Origin: Chimonanthus salicifolius | Lineage: Eukaryota; Streptophyta; Magnoliopsida; Laurales; Calycanthaceae | Reading direction: 5' to 3' | DNA: 64,000 nucleotides | NCBI GenBank assembly: GCA_013350335.1 | Contig: CM023542.1 | Coordinates: 2,852,001 to 2,916,000, forward strand | Made by a program: the position numbers and the translations under genes | Part shown: one piece after another, positions 23,301-35,300 of the stretch | How the letters are laid out: every line of letters begins with the position of its first letter | Position numbering within the stretch: the first letter of the stretch is position 1 | Notes under the pieces: generated by a model | Database searches by the model: none | What the model was told of the DNA's origin: nothing | The model's input: the letters and a program-made list of their open reading frames with translations, nothing else

Positions 23301-26300
23301 ACAGTGTACACTTTGGTGGCCACATGGAGGACACCAATCATTTGTTTGCCAAATGCCCAATGACTATAGTATTGTGAATTAGCTTTGCACATATGTTGGA
23401 GGCATCATGGGTATTCGAGCGAAGTTGCGAAGGAATCATTCAATCTTGGACCATTCAGCACATCAATCCTAAGATGATTGCAGCCTGGAACACCATTCCA
23501 GCGACCATTCTATGGACAATGTGGAAGGAAAGAAACTCCAGGATTTTTGAGAATAAGGAGTCGGTGGAGAATGACCTTATTCAGAAAGCAAAATGGAGAC
23601 TCTGCACATGGCTTTTATCTGAGACAGGGTTCAAGGACTTTAACATGACAAACTTCTACACCTCTTGGGAGGGTTGCATGGGCAGAGGGCCAAGGAAGCC
23701 CAGTGCCATGCCACCTAGTGCCCTCCATCCGGATACATACAAATTTAATGTTGATAGGGCAGCAAGGGGAAAATCGGGTCTGAGCAGAGTGCTTCGCGAC
23801 TACAAAGGTAGAGCGTCCCTAGTTTTCTCCGAGCCAATAGGTCGAAGGGATTCAAACGAGACAGAACTTATCATTATTAGGAAAGCCTTGTCCATATGGT
23901 CTTCTTTGGGAGGGTAGAAATTAATCATGAGGGGGACTCTACAAACGTGATTGAGTGGCAAAGGGGCTAAAAAAGACCTCCCCGAAAGATGATCACAGTA
24001 GTGGGGGAAATTAAGGCGCTTTAATCAGGCATAAAGATTTATTTTGCTTTGGTTTGGAGATCAATCAAATGGAGTAGCTGACTTCTTTGCTAAAAAGGAG
24101 GTGGACTCCATTACTACTGGCGTGTTCCACCTTTGAGAGTCCTTTAGGCGGGAGAGATTCACCGACATGCTCACGTGGTGTTCTGTGACATGAGGATTGA
24201 TGTATTCTATCTTTTTCTTTCTTGGCATCCTTTGCGTTTAAGCCTTTTAGACCCATCGTTGTCGTCTCTTGTACCTATCTCTTTTCATTAATATAATTTA
24301 TTTTATTTGTTACTACTGCTTTTTTTTAGTGCTTGAGTTGTTCCATCATATTTGATCCTGTTTTGAGTTCTCATAGAATTGTCTTTTCATTTATAGTTCT
24401 TTTGGTTCTTGAGTTTTTCCAACATAATTGACCTGTCTTGAGTTACATTCAATGTAAGAAGGGCACAGTTTTGAGTTAGTGCTTAATTTGTTCTTGCGGG
24501 TTTTTTTTCTTTTTTGAATTATTGTGGGATATCCCCACCCTAGATTGGAGGTGAGACTAATCCCCAGGATACATGAAGCCACTTGCAAGCCCCATATATC
24601 AGGGTAAGACTAGGAGAATCGAACTTGAGACTTCTAATATAATAGAAGGCGAAGCCAACTGCTAGCAAATTTGACTCCATTTTGATTTTCACTTACGGTA
24701 GGAAGATGATGCTTTAGAGTGCTTGGTTCAAGTTGATTTTTTTAAGGCCCTCAACCAAGCATAGACCTTTCCAACGAATTCATCTGCATGGTCTAAGTTG
24801 GGGCTAAAATAAATTGCTCAATGAGATCTCATTTTAAAGATTAAATTGGATCATTTCCCATAGATTTGGTTTCTATTTTTCTGCATCTTAACAAAGTTCT
24901 ATTATCAATTAAAGAAACTCATTTTCTTTGATAATAAACCTTTTCCAATGAGGTATTCATTAAAATGTGTTCATTTTAGGTGCCTTTCTCCCTATCAAAA
25001 TTCATTGCAGGTGGAGTTGGAGTAGTCATTCCCACAAAACAGTTGTTTAAGAGCCTTGTCATCACACTTTTGGTCCCTTTGATTTTAGGGAAGGTATTAA
25101 TATTGCTCTCTATTTTATTAATTGATATTGACGTCGTGAATCTTTAAAAACTACTGTGGTCATGTTAGTCTTTCTCTCGTTGCCTTTATTTCTAAAGGTT
25201 AAATGTAGTTCATTTCCTTTGTTTATATCCATAGTGATGGGATGGAAAACTCCTTACCTATTAATTTCCATATTGATATCAATATGTATCATATAAATGT
25301 TGATATATATTTTTAAAGGTTATGTATGGTGATGTATTAATCTTATGATTTTGGATAATTTGACATAAATTAGACCAAAATGAAATATAGTTTCTAGAAC
25401 TCAAAGATTTACTCAAATCCTTTTTCCTCCCATGAAGAAGGTATTTTTTTACTTGTCACACCCTTATTGAGCAAAGATTATTTAGCGGCCGGGGGGGTGG
25501 GTGTTGGGGTGTTGAGGGGTGTGGGAGGCCCTTTGGTAGGAAGGAGGGCAGTAGCATGGAGACTGATACCAACGGTAATCTTTTGGACTGTATGAAAGGA
25601 AAGGAATAGCAGTGTCTTCGAAGGAAGGATGGGAAAGACGAGGGACATCTTTGAGAAAGCAAAGTGGAGTTTTTTTTTTTTTTGAGAGGTAACAAAGTGA
25701 TATATTATTAAAGAAAAATATTTAGTACAAGAAGAAGGTCTAAGAGGTATAGACTCCACCAAAACAAGAAAGGAAAAACAAAAACAAAAAATCAAAAACA
25801 ACAAAAGCTCCAAGTGGTCAAGTAGGTCAATTGTGCACAGTCCAAAGAGCGTCCTCTTTAAATATGGAAGACACCAAAAACAGGTCCCTCTACATAATTT
25901 TTCCAAAATAATATGCTACCCCATTTGTTGCACGCTTATATGAACAAAGGAAACCAATAGTCCCCTAACAAGTGCCCTAGGTGTCCCTAATAATCAGTCT
26001 CTAGGGGGGTCGCTTTAAACCTTTCACCCATTTAATGACATTTGTCGAATCTCCCTGAATGACTAATTTTCCACCATCTAGACCTACCCAAATAGTCAAA
26101 GCTCTCATGATACTAAAGACTTTAGCTTCATTAGAGTCTCTAGTCCCTACTGATTATGTGATTACCACGGATGTCTGGCCATTGTGATCTCTGAGCGTTC
26201 CTCCAATACCTACCGGACCCAGTTTTCCCCTTGAGGCTCCATCGACGTTGAATTTCATGACCCCTTGTTGAGGAGGTGACTAGTCCACGAAGATAAAAGG

Positions 26301-29300
26301 TCAGTGGCTTTAAAGTCTTTTAACTCCTTGTTGGGAGAGCCAAGCACAAAGCATGCATTTGGCTTTTTGGGCTAGCTCGCAAATTTCGGTGGTCTTTCCT
26401 TCGAAAATTCTTGAGTCTCTCTTTCCAAATTCTCCATGAAATAACAGCTTGAATTGTGAGCCACGCTATCCTCCATCTTTTATTGGGGTAGGGGAAGAAC
26501 CATGAACCCAACGTTTCTGCCCAAGTACTAGCACCGGCTCATGAAAAGCCCTTTAATCTACAAAAACTGCTCCATAGGTGCCAAGCAACAGGACAAGTAA
26601 CAAGGAGATGATCAATGATTTCTTCCGATAACCCACAAAGAGGACAACTAAGATCTTCATCAAGTCTCATTAGACCTCTCATCCTAAGTTCCATTCTTGT
26701 AAGAATTTTTCTCTTCACCGCACACCAGACAAAGGTCTGAACCATTTGGGGCGCTTGATTTTTCCAAACCAAAGAGGGGGACAACGTCATACCATTCAAC
26801 TGTTGTGTAGCTACATCCACCATAGACTTGATCGAATAAGCCCCTGATGAGTCTTTTGTCCACACCAACTCATCTTCGTCCCCCAAAGCCACCGGAAATT
26901 CTAATAGCTATTCCAGACTTTCCTTCTCAAAGGACCTCCATTCCCTCCTAAATTCAACTTTCCAGAGAATGTTGTGGCCGTTCACCTAATAGTTGTTTTG
27001 AACTAAGGCTTGTTTGTTCCTTGTCGCCCTAAATAATCTTGGGAACCTATCTCTTAGCGGTCTATCCCCCAACCACGTCATTCCAAAAGAAGATCCGATC
27101 TCCTTTACCCACTAGAAATCTAAACTTTCCCTTGAAGAGATTCCCCACTAAAGTTTTGCCCTGATTGATCATCCACAAAACTCTCAATGTTACTGAACCA
27201 GATTTCTCCGCTTCCTCTCCAAGATTTCACCTATTTCTGTTATCAGTTCCATATTTGGCGCTCAATACCTTAACCCATAAAGCTTCCCTCTCAAGACCAA
27301 ATCGCCAACCCCATTTGCATAACAAGGCTTCATTCTTGATTTGTAGCGGTGTGATTCCAAGACCCCCTTTCGATTTTAGCTTAGTTACTTCTGACCAGGC
27401 AATGAGATGAATTTTCCTTTTCATTTCCTGGTCGCCCTATAGGAACCTCGTAAAAGCCATTTCCAATTTTCTGTTGACCCCTCTTGTATTTCAAATAAGG
27501 ATAAGAAGTATGTTGGAAGGTTGACTAACACTGATTTAATGAGAGTCAGCCTTCCACCAAAGGTTGATATTTCCTATTCCACCCAGTTAACCTTTTCTCA
27601 ACCCTTTCAATCACCGGAGTCCAAAAGTCCTTAAGTCTAGGGTTACCACCAACTGGTAGGCCTAGATAAGTAAATGGCAACTTCCCAACACAACAACCTA
27701 CTTTTTCTGCCCATTCCTTAACCTTCTTTCCTTCCATATCTATTCCGAGGAGGGTACTCTTGCCCAAATTTATTTTGAGGCCTTACACTAGCTCAAAGCA
27801 CCTAAGAACAACTCTAAAAAAAAGCAAATTGGAGCTTAATAGAGTTGTTATCACTTAGTAAGGAATTTGTCGAATGTTTTTTGGAGGATTTCTCTCTCTC
27901 ATGGGAGGGTTGTATGAGGGGAGGTAAGAAGAAGATTAGAGGGTAGGTTCGTGGAAGAACCCTGAACGAGGCTTTCACAAATTCAATGTGGATGGTGCAG
28001 TTAAGGGGGAGCCTGGCCCAATGGGGATTAGGGATGTACTTCACGATGATAGGCGAAGAATGGTGTTAGCTTTCTCTGAGTCCTCAGGAATTATGGAATC
28101 AAATGAAGTGGAACTCCTTGTGATAAGGAGAGTGTTAGTCATTTGGGCAAGGAATGGGAATGGTGATCTCATTGTCGAGGGAGATTTTGTTAATGCTTGC
28201 CTAGGCTAGTGGTCGCACGAGTCCCCCTTGGAGGCTGGTTAATATTGTGAGGGAGATAAGAAAGATGAGAAGGAGCATGGGCATCATCTTTAAACATATT
28301 TGTCGATCAGGAAATTGAGTTACTGATTGCTTGTCGAAGTTTGGAATCCAAAAGATGGTGCTAGTGGTGGAATTTTTTTAAATTGCTTTGTCAAAATTGG
28401 TTGTACAGGGAGAGGGGTGCTATTCTGAAATTTTGTTTTGTATTGTTTAGTACACTGTTGTATCGCCATATGGTCTTGTATAATTCTCTTACACCAGGCG
28501 TACTCAGATCATTGTACTCTCACTTCACTATAATAAAATTATTTCTTGTCTTTGCTTAAAAAATCCCTTTTAATGAAACTGACTACCAGTTTTAACATAA
28601 ATTATGTAGATTTCTTTTGAAGCATGAAAAACACATTATGCATCATTGCAATGAGCAACACTGAAAGTTACTACTGCTCTATTTAAATGTCTAATAATAT
28701 GTGTATTTGTATCAATGCATTTGTGTCAATTTTTTAATTGCTAAAAAGTATCCATTTTTTATTATTTGAAGGCTTCCTTACCATGTGTTTTGTTGCTTGC
28801 AGGTTCTACGAAATATTGTTGGTAAGTGGACCTTTTAGTTAACCACTTTTGTTCTCAAACGAAACACTTACTTTACTCTAACAAAAGTGACTTAGTGACT
28901 AGCCTAAGTTCAGGAACCTTTTATTTGAGGTTCCTTTCCCACAGTTGATCCCTTTTGGGATCTTACTCTAGTTGTTGCTCCCACTCCCTTTGCATTTGTT
29001 TTTTTACTTACATTTGATAACTACATTTCCTTTCCTTCACTAATATCTACTGCCCCTTGATTTTCACAACTAAGGTGCTTGGTGATATATGGGCATTATG
29101 TTTGTGACGAAGGCTGAAGGTTGTAACTGCAAGAGATCTGAGATCCAACTGATGAAGTTGGTAGGAAATCCCTTGCACTTCCTTGAACCCTCAACTTAAT
29201 GAAGATTTTGGATCCAAAATTTTCAGTCCAATTCAAAGATCTTAATGATAAAGACCCTAAGGATCCAACTCTCACTCTAGAAAGAAATAGTCTAATTTCA

Positions 29301-32300
29301 ACGGGATGATTTGATGACAAATTCACCAATGAAATTAGATGTTCTAAGAATTCAATATGAACGAGGAATGGAGAATTCGAATGTAATGATTAAATGCAAT
29401 TAATTAATCCAAAATAAATGCAATCAAGAAATCAATGCATGCATGAATTCTAATCCAGCTCAAATTCGAATCGAAACTTAAAGAACCTTCTAATAAATCA
29501 GTTTAGATGTGGAATTAAAAATTTAATCAAGTAATTGAACAATTCTAATAAATCAATTTAGATGTGGAATTAAAAATTTAATCAAGTAATTGAACAATGC
29601 ATGACTTGAATATTAAACATTCACCATGAAATCACAAATGAATACTTAAATTTAATTTAATTCAAACACAAACTCAAAATGAAAATTCAAAAGAAACCCA
29701 AATAAGACTCACCAAACTATGGAGAGGCCAATAAGCTCAAATCTTCAAATTTCAATGAATCAATTGTGTGTACAAAGCTTGGCCGAACCTTGAATTTATA
29801 GACTTAATCACTACTAAAAATTAGGAATTAAAAGATAAAAAAGATTGCCTTTTCTGGCTGCACGCCACGCACTGCCCAAAATGGGCTTATTGCTTATTCT
29901 GGGCACATCCAATGGCCATCTACCATTTGGAGTTTTTACTTAAAAAAACTTAAAAAAAAAAAAGATAATATCTGCTGTGATCCACACCTAACTCAGCTTC
30001 TTAATCTCAGCCTTTCATTCCCATTCTTTCCCTGCAAAGTTGTCAAAAAACCTGGTCCAAATCTACTGGATAAATACCAGAAATTTTAATCTGATTTATT
30101 GTTGATTTTGATAGGTTCAAAATCGGCCCAGATCCATGCACAATCTGAGTTTTAATCTCAGCCATTCAAGCGGTTTCTTGCCATCCAAACGTTGCTAAAG
30201 ATCAGGCCCAGATTAGCTTCCAATCTGCCCACACATTTGCAGATTTTATAAAGTGGTTTCAGCCACTAATTTCTGATCTGTTGCTGTTTAAAACAGTCCC
30301 AAAGTCGGCCCATACCCAGCCTAAAATCAGCAGAACACGCCAAGGGAATCCTTCTATTCTTGGGCTTTCTAATTCGGTTCCTAGCAGGCTCAAATGCCCT
30401 GGCCTTCCATTTTGGATGGATTTTCTGCCATGTTGGCGTCATAATGGCATCCACATGTTCATTGACGTGAAATATGATGTGGGATTCGGATGCTCATTGA
30501 GTTGGCAAGAATGGGCTTGCTTTCTTGGTCTTTTGAGGCCCAAAACACCTCAAACGGGCCCAGGCTTGCAAGTGGGTTATTTAGGTTGCTCTTGAGGCCC
30601 TTTCTTCCCTCCATCAAATCTATCTTGCATTCGGAGAGGAAAATCATCATTTTGCCCTTAATGGGCCCTGTTCTTGTTTAATGGGCCTTTCCCGATTTTG
30701 TCCGGTTTCATTGGTTTTTTGATGGCCGCAACAGTTTGTATACTTTGTCAAAGATTATAGTCTGTTGAAATGCCTTGGCAGTTTGCTTTCACATTCTTGT
30801 ATTTTTTTTTTTGAGCTGTAACCAAGAAAGTTATATTAGAGATAAAAGAGTACAGAAATAGAGAATGAAGGGGTCTAACAGAATTAGACCCAAACAAGAA
30901 GAAGGAAAGCAAATAACAACAAGCAAAAACTTAAAATACAACGAGTACAAAAGCAAAAACTCCTTCAATGTCAAAGGAGGAAAACGCTAGAGAAAAGGTC
31001 GATGACATCAAGCTTGGCAAAATAATCAGCCACTCTATTCGTTCTTCGGTCAATTTTGGCAAAGGATACATCTTTCCCTAAAGCCAACTCCCTAACCACA
31101 TTGATCAATTTCCAGGGCAAATGTTTTTGACCCTTTGTCCACTTAATTGCATTTGCCGAATCTCCCTCAATAATTAGTTTTCCTTACCCATACATATTCT
31201 AGATGTTCAAAGCTCTCCTAATGCTAAGAATTTCCACTTTATTGGAGTCTCTAGTTCCCATTGACTCGCCGAGAACAATGGATGTGGTCCCTCATGATTT
31301 CTAAGCACTCCACCTATCCCAGCAGTCCTCGGTTTCCCTCTTGCTGTCCCATCAACATTGAATTTCGTGACATTTTGTTCTGGAGGTCCTCATTGATCTT
31401 TTAGCTTTACTTTCCGTCTAATCCCATTCATACATTCATCCCAAGATGAAATGAGGTCCGTGAGTCTAAGGCCGCTAAACTCTGTGCTAGAAAGAAGCCA
31501 CACACAAAGTCTCCATTTTGCTAATTGGAATAGTTCATTCAGATCTGTTGATTTTCCTGTACACATTCTTGTTTTGAAAACTGTAATTAAGCCATTAACT
31601 TCATTTTGTTGTCCTGATATTGCTTATGTATCACATGTTGATAAATTTGTATAAAACAATTCACATGTTAGTTTTGGGTATTTTGATCAAAATACCAAAA
31701 GAGAAGTGGAATAAAACTATCACGATATTACAAGCTACAGTAACATTTTGTTTATGCCTACTAAATCACTATCCATGGTCAACCAATCTGCTGAACAGTT
31801 ATGCTATTTAAGTGGCTTTAGAGTTTCTGTGCAGGTGTCGCAGAGTATGTGGATAGCAACCGTCAACTTTTCTCTATATTTAGTGCGATCTCCCTTAGTC
31901 TAGTATGGCTCAAGCCCCTTTTGTTCCTTTTTTTTTTTTGTGAGTTCAAAATGGTCGACAGTACTTACTAATTTTAGCACTGTTTTTGTACAATGCTTGA
32001 TTATTTTCTGCAGTTCAGTATCAGATAAAATGGAAATGCAAATATATTAAAAAATACAACCAATCTGGACATATTCGCTATAGTTGCTGGTTCATACAGT
32101 TGATATGTATGTCTTTTGGCTAGTTGATATGGCCAATGACATTGGTGTTTTGAATCTTGGCATAGGGGTTTCCTTCGTCCAAGCGTGTGTGCTTTGATGC
32201 TTCAAATCAATGCCCTTCAGGATGAATAGCTAGGTGCTAAAGCCACAAACTTTGTTGGATCCTAATGAACCCAAGTTTTACTTGATATAGAATTTAAAGC

Positions 32301-35300
32301 TACAATGAGAAGCATTGTACTAGGGATGGTAATTTAGTCCAAAAGTCTGAAGAATCTGACCTGAATAAATAGGGATTGACTTTTAATTTTGAGCCCGAAT
32401 GCTAATCGTGCTTGAGCTTGATCATTAAAGGAAAGCCCATTTATAAATTGGGCCGGGCTTGAGCATACATGTATGTTCAGGCCTGAAGCCCGGCCTAAAA
32501 TCATAAGCATGTTAACTTCTTCTTTTTTTTCACTTATCCTCCTTTCTTTTTAGCTGATCTGACCCTCTTAGTTCCCTACCTAACCCTACTATTCATTAAC
32601 CCTGCCTAACCTCACTCTCCACCCTCCAAAATTTCTCAGGTCTCTCTCTAGATTGATTTCCATTCAAGGCCTCTTTTCATTTTTTTTTTTTACCAATACG
32701 AAGAAAGCTCTAATCTTATCAAGTCACCAAACCAAGTCAAACCGAAGTAGGTCAGTCTATCTTTCTATTTTTTGAGCAGTAACAAAGACAAAATAAAATA
32801 TATTAATAGAGAAAGAAACAATACAATTACATCAAGGCAAAAGAGGGTCTATATGATTTAAACCTGAAAAACAACCATAAGAAAAAGCGAAAAAACATAA
32901 AAATACATCCATTTAACAAGTAACAACTAAGATAAACTGAATATCAACTTTTCATCTTTTACTTTTTCACAAGACTTGTTTTGTAATTATTGTCTCTTTC
33001 ATCATCATCTTCTTCATCTTTTTATTTCTATTTTCCCCATTTCAGTTCTTGATATTTTCCTTTTTTCCTTTAAGAAAATTTTTTTGCTCTCTTTTTAGAT
33101 CTTGGTTCCCCTTTTTTGGTAAATTTTTCCCATTTTAGACAGTTTTTTTTTGCATTTAAATCTAAGCTCCCCTTCTTTTTTCAGATCTGAAATTTATGGA
33201 TTTTTTTTTTTCATTCCTTCCATTGTTCTAAACCCTGTGTTTTTTAAAAACATGTACGACATCCTCTAGAAAACTGTTTTATTTTTATTTTCAAAATAGG
33301 AAAATATAAATTAAATCTCGTGCTTTTATGTCAGGATTGGGCTAGCCGTTGGACCAGGAGGGCTTGTAGAGATCGGGCTTGAGCATGCATTTTAAGCCCG
33401 TGTCAGGCTTGGGCTTTCCTCTTGTAAATCGGGCTTGGCTTGGCACGACATAAGCCCGGCTTGAGCCCAGCCTGTTGCCACCCCTACATTGTAACATTAG
33501 GAAAATGCAATTTAGCTTCATTATGATGTACATATGGATTTAATCATCAGTATTTTCATTTGAATGTTTTGAAATACTTTTGCGAAGTGTTGTATTGTGG
33601 CATGACTTCAAAACTTGGTAGGGGAAATCTTATTAATGCTTTTTATTTTTTTATAAGAACCTGTAGCACAGTTGGTAAGTGCTCAAATGTTATTGCCTTA
33701 AAGAAAGGAACTAGGCCTTCAAATGTTATTGCTCAAGATTTGTTGTTGTTATTGGGAAGATGACTATAATTTTATTAAAAACCAAGGCACACAAGATGCA
33801 TACCAAAATGCAGCAGAGAAAAAAGGATCGCAAAACTCTGGACACTTATCAAAATAAGAGCTGACAGAAAATAATAAGATCAAGTGTGAATATAATTAAA
33901 CAAGCACTCCTTCTAAGCAAACTACAGCCTATATTATAGTGAAATGCACTTTGTGTCATAAGCTTGCAATTGTGGGTTATTGTCATATAACTTTAGAAAA
34001 GAAAAGAAATAAATGAAAATGGAGAAGACATTCTAGTCAAGCTTTGCGACAGTTATCGTAATTTTCTCAAACTCTTTGGATGTTACCTCCCACAAGATTG
34101 AGTTAAACTTATGGGGATTTGAGTTTATCATGGAAAGATTTGTTGTTTCGTTCCTTCCAGATTTACCATATGTTGGCAAGCCAGCACCATCTGCCACATA
34201 ATTGAGAACTTGGAGGCCATCCATGGGTGAATGGCAAGATGGCAAGGAGAAGGAATGGTAGGGGTTTCACTTCATGCATGATGTAAAGAATCGTCATCAT
34301 CATCAAAACCGTTTTCCTATCTATCCCGAGCCAGCTTTTTAAGTTCTATATTCCACTTTACCTATCGAAAACATATATGTGATTGGAAATTTTCCTCATA
34401 GATTTACCATGTTCATAGGAAGGCAAATGCATTAGGTAGTAGTCACATCAGAAGCGAGAAGTGATTTATACGTTCATTCTTCTGTTTTCTAATCTTGTAT
34501 TCTTTGCATTTTTGTTGTGTTGATTCTTAACCAGCTTGATGGATCATGTCATGCATAGCTTCTTTTATGTAAATATCATCAATTTATAAAACAAAGCAGC
34601 AGCTCATAAGGTGGCTTGTGTGACCTTTTATTCATCCTGATAAGTAAAACTTTTGGGAAGAAATTAAAAATGAAGAAAAGGGAGTGAATGCATATCTACA
34701 TATGTTTTCATTTTCTGTAGGACATATTTTTTGAATCCAAATTGCATAGACCTTAAATCCTTGTCTTTTGTTAATGGACATTATTTCTCTCCAATTGGTG
34801 TTGGACCTATGACATCTACATGTGATTAGTTCCATTATGCTTATGAGTGGTAAAACACAAGATCGATGAAAAGGTGACCCCAACTCCAATTGGAGTGTAA
34901 TTTGAACCGGTTATAAGACACAGGGGGTTGGGTTTAAAGAGTGGGTTGAATTAACTATGGTGGACTCCATGGGAAAAGGTTAGGAGTCACCCCCCACATT
35001 ACCAATAGACACACATATTGGAGATCACCTGAAGAAATGTCAGACTTCCTTTGTTTGTGGATATTAATGTATTTCAATAGTCAGAAAACCTAAAGAATCT
35101 GGCCCAAAATAAGTGCGTCCAGATGTGAATTTCAGATGTTTAAATTTTTTTTTATCTGAATCAACGTTCAAATTTAATACCTGGTTGGTTTTAGATATGA
35201 TTTCAGATATGGGCAGATCCAAATCTGATAACTCATAAATCCTAATGGCGCTGGTATACAGAGTACACATACAGAGGATACAGCGTACAAATAAATAAAT

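Noticed and set aside
25456..25906. Minus-strand ORFs of 79 and 142 codons
   Set aside because: They run across the T-run and junction between the inner and outer LINE, so they are insertion artefacts.
34033..34245. Minus-strand ORF ending [10 protein letters not shown] as a possible gene fragment
   Set aside because: Too short, unrecognised, and no splice or neighbouring exon evidence; left within the BASS4 intron 10 entry.
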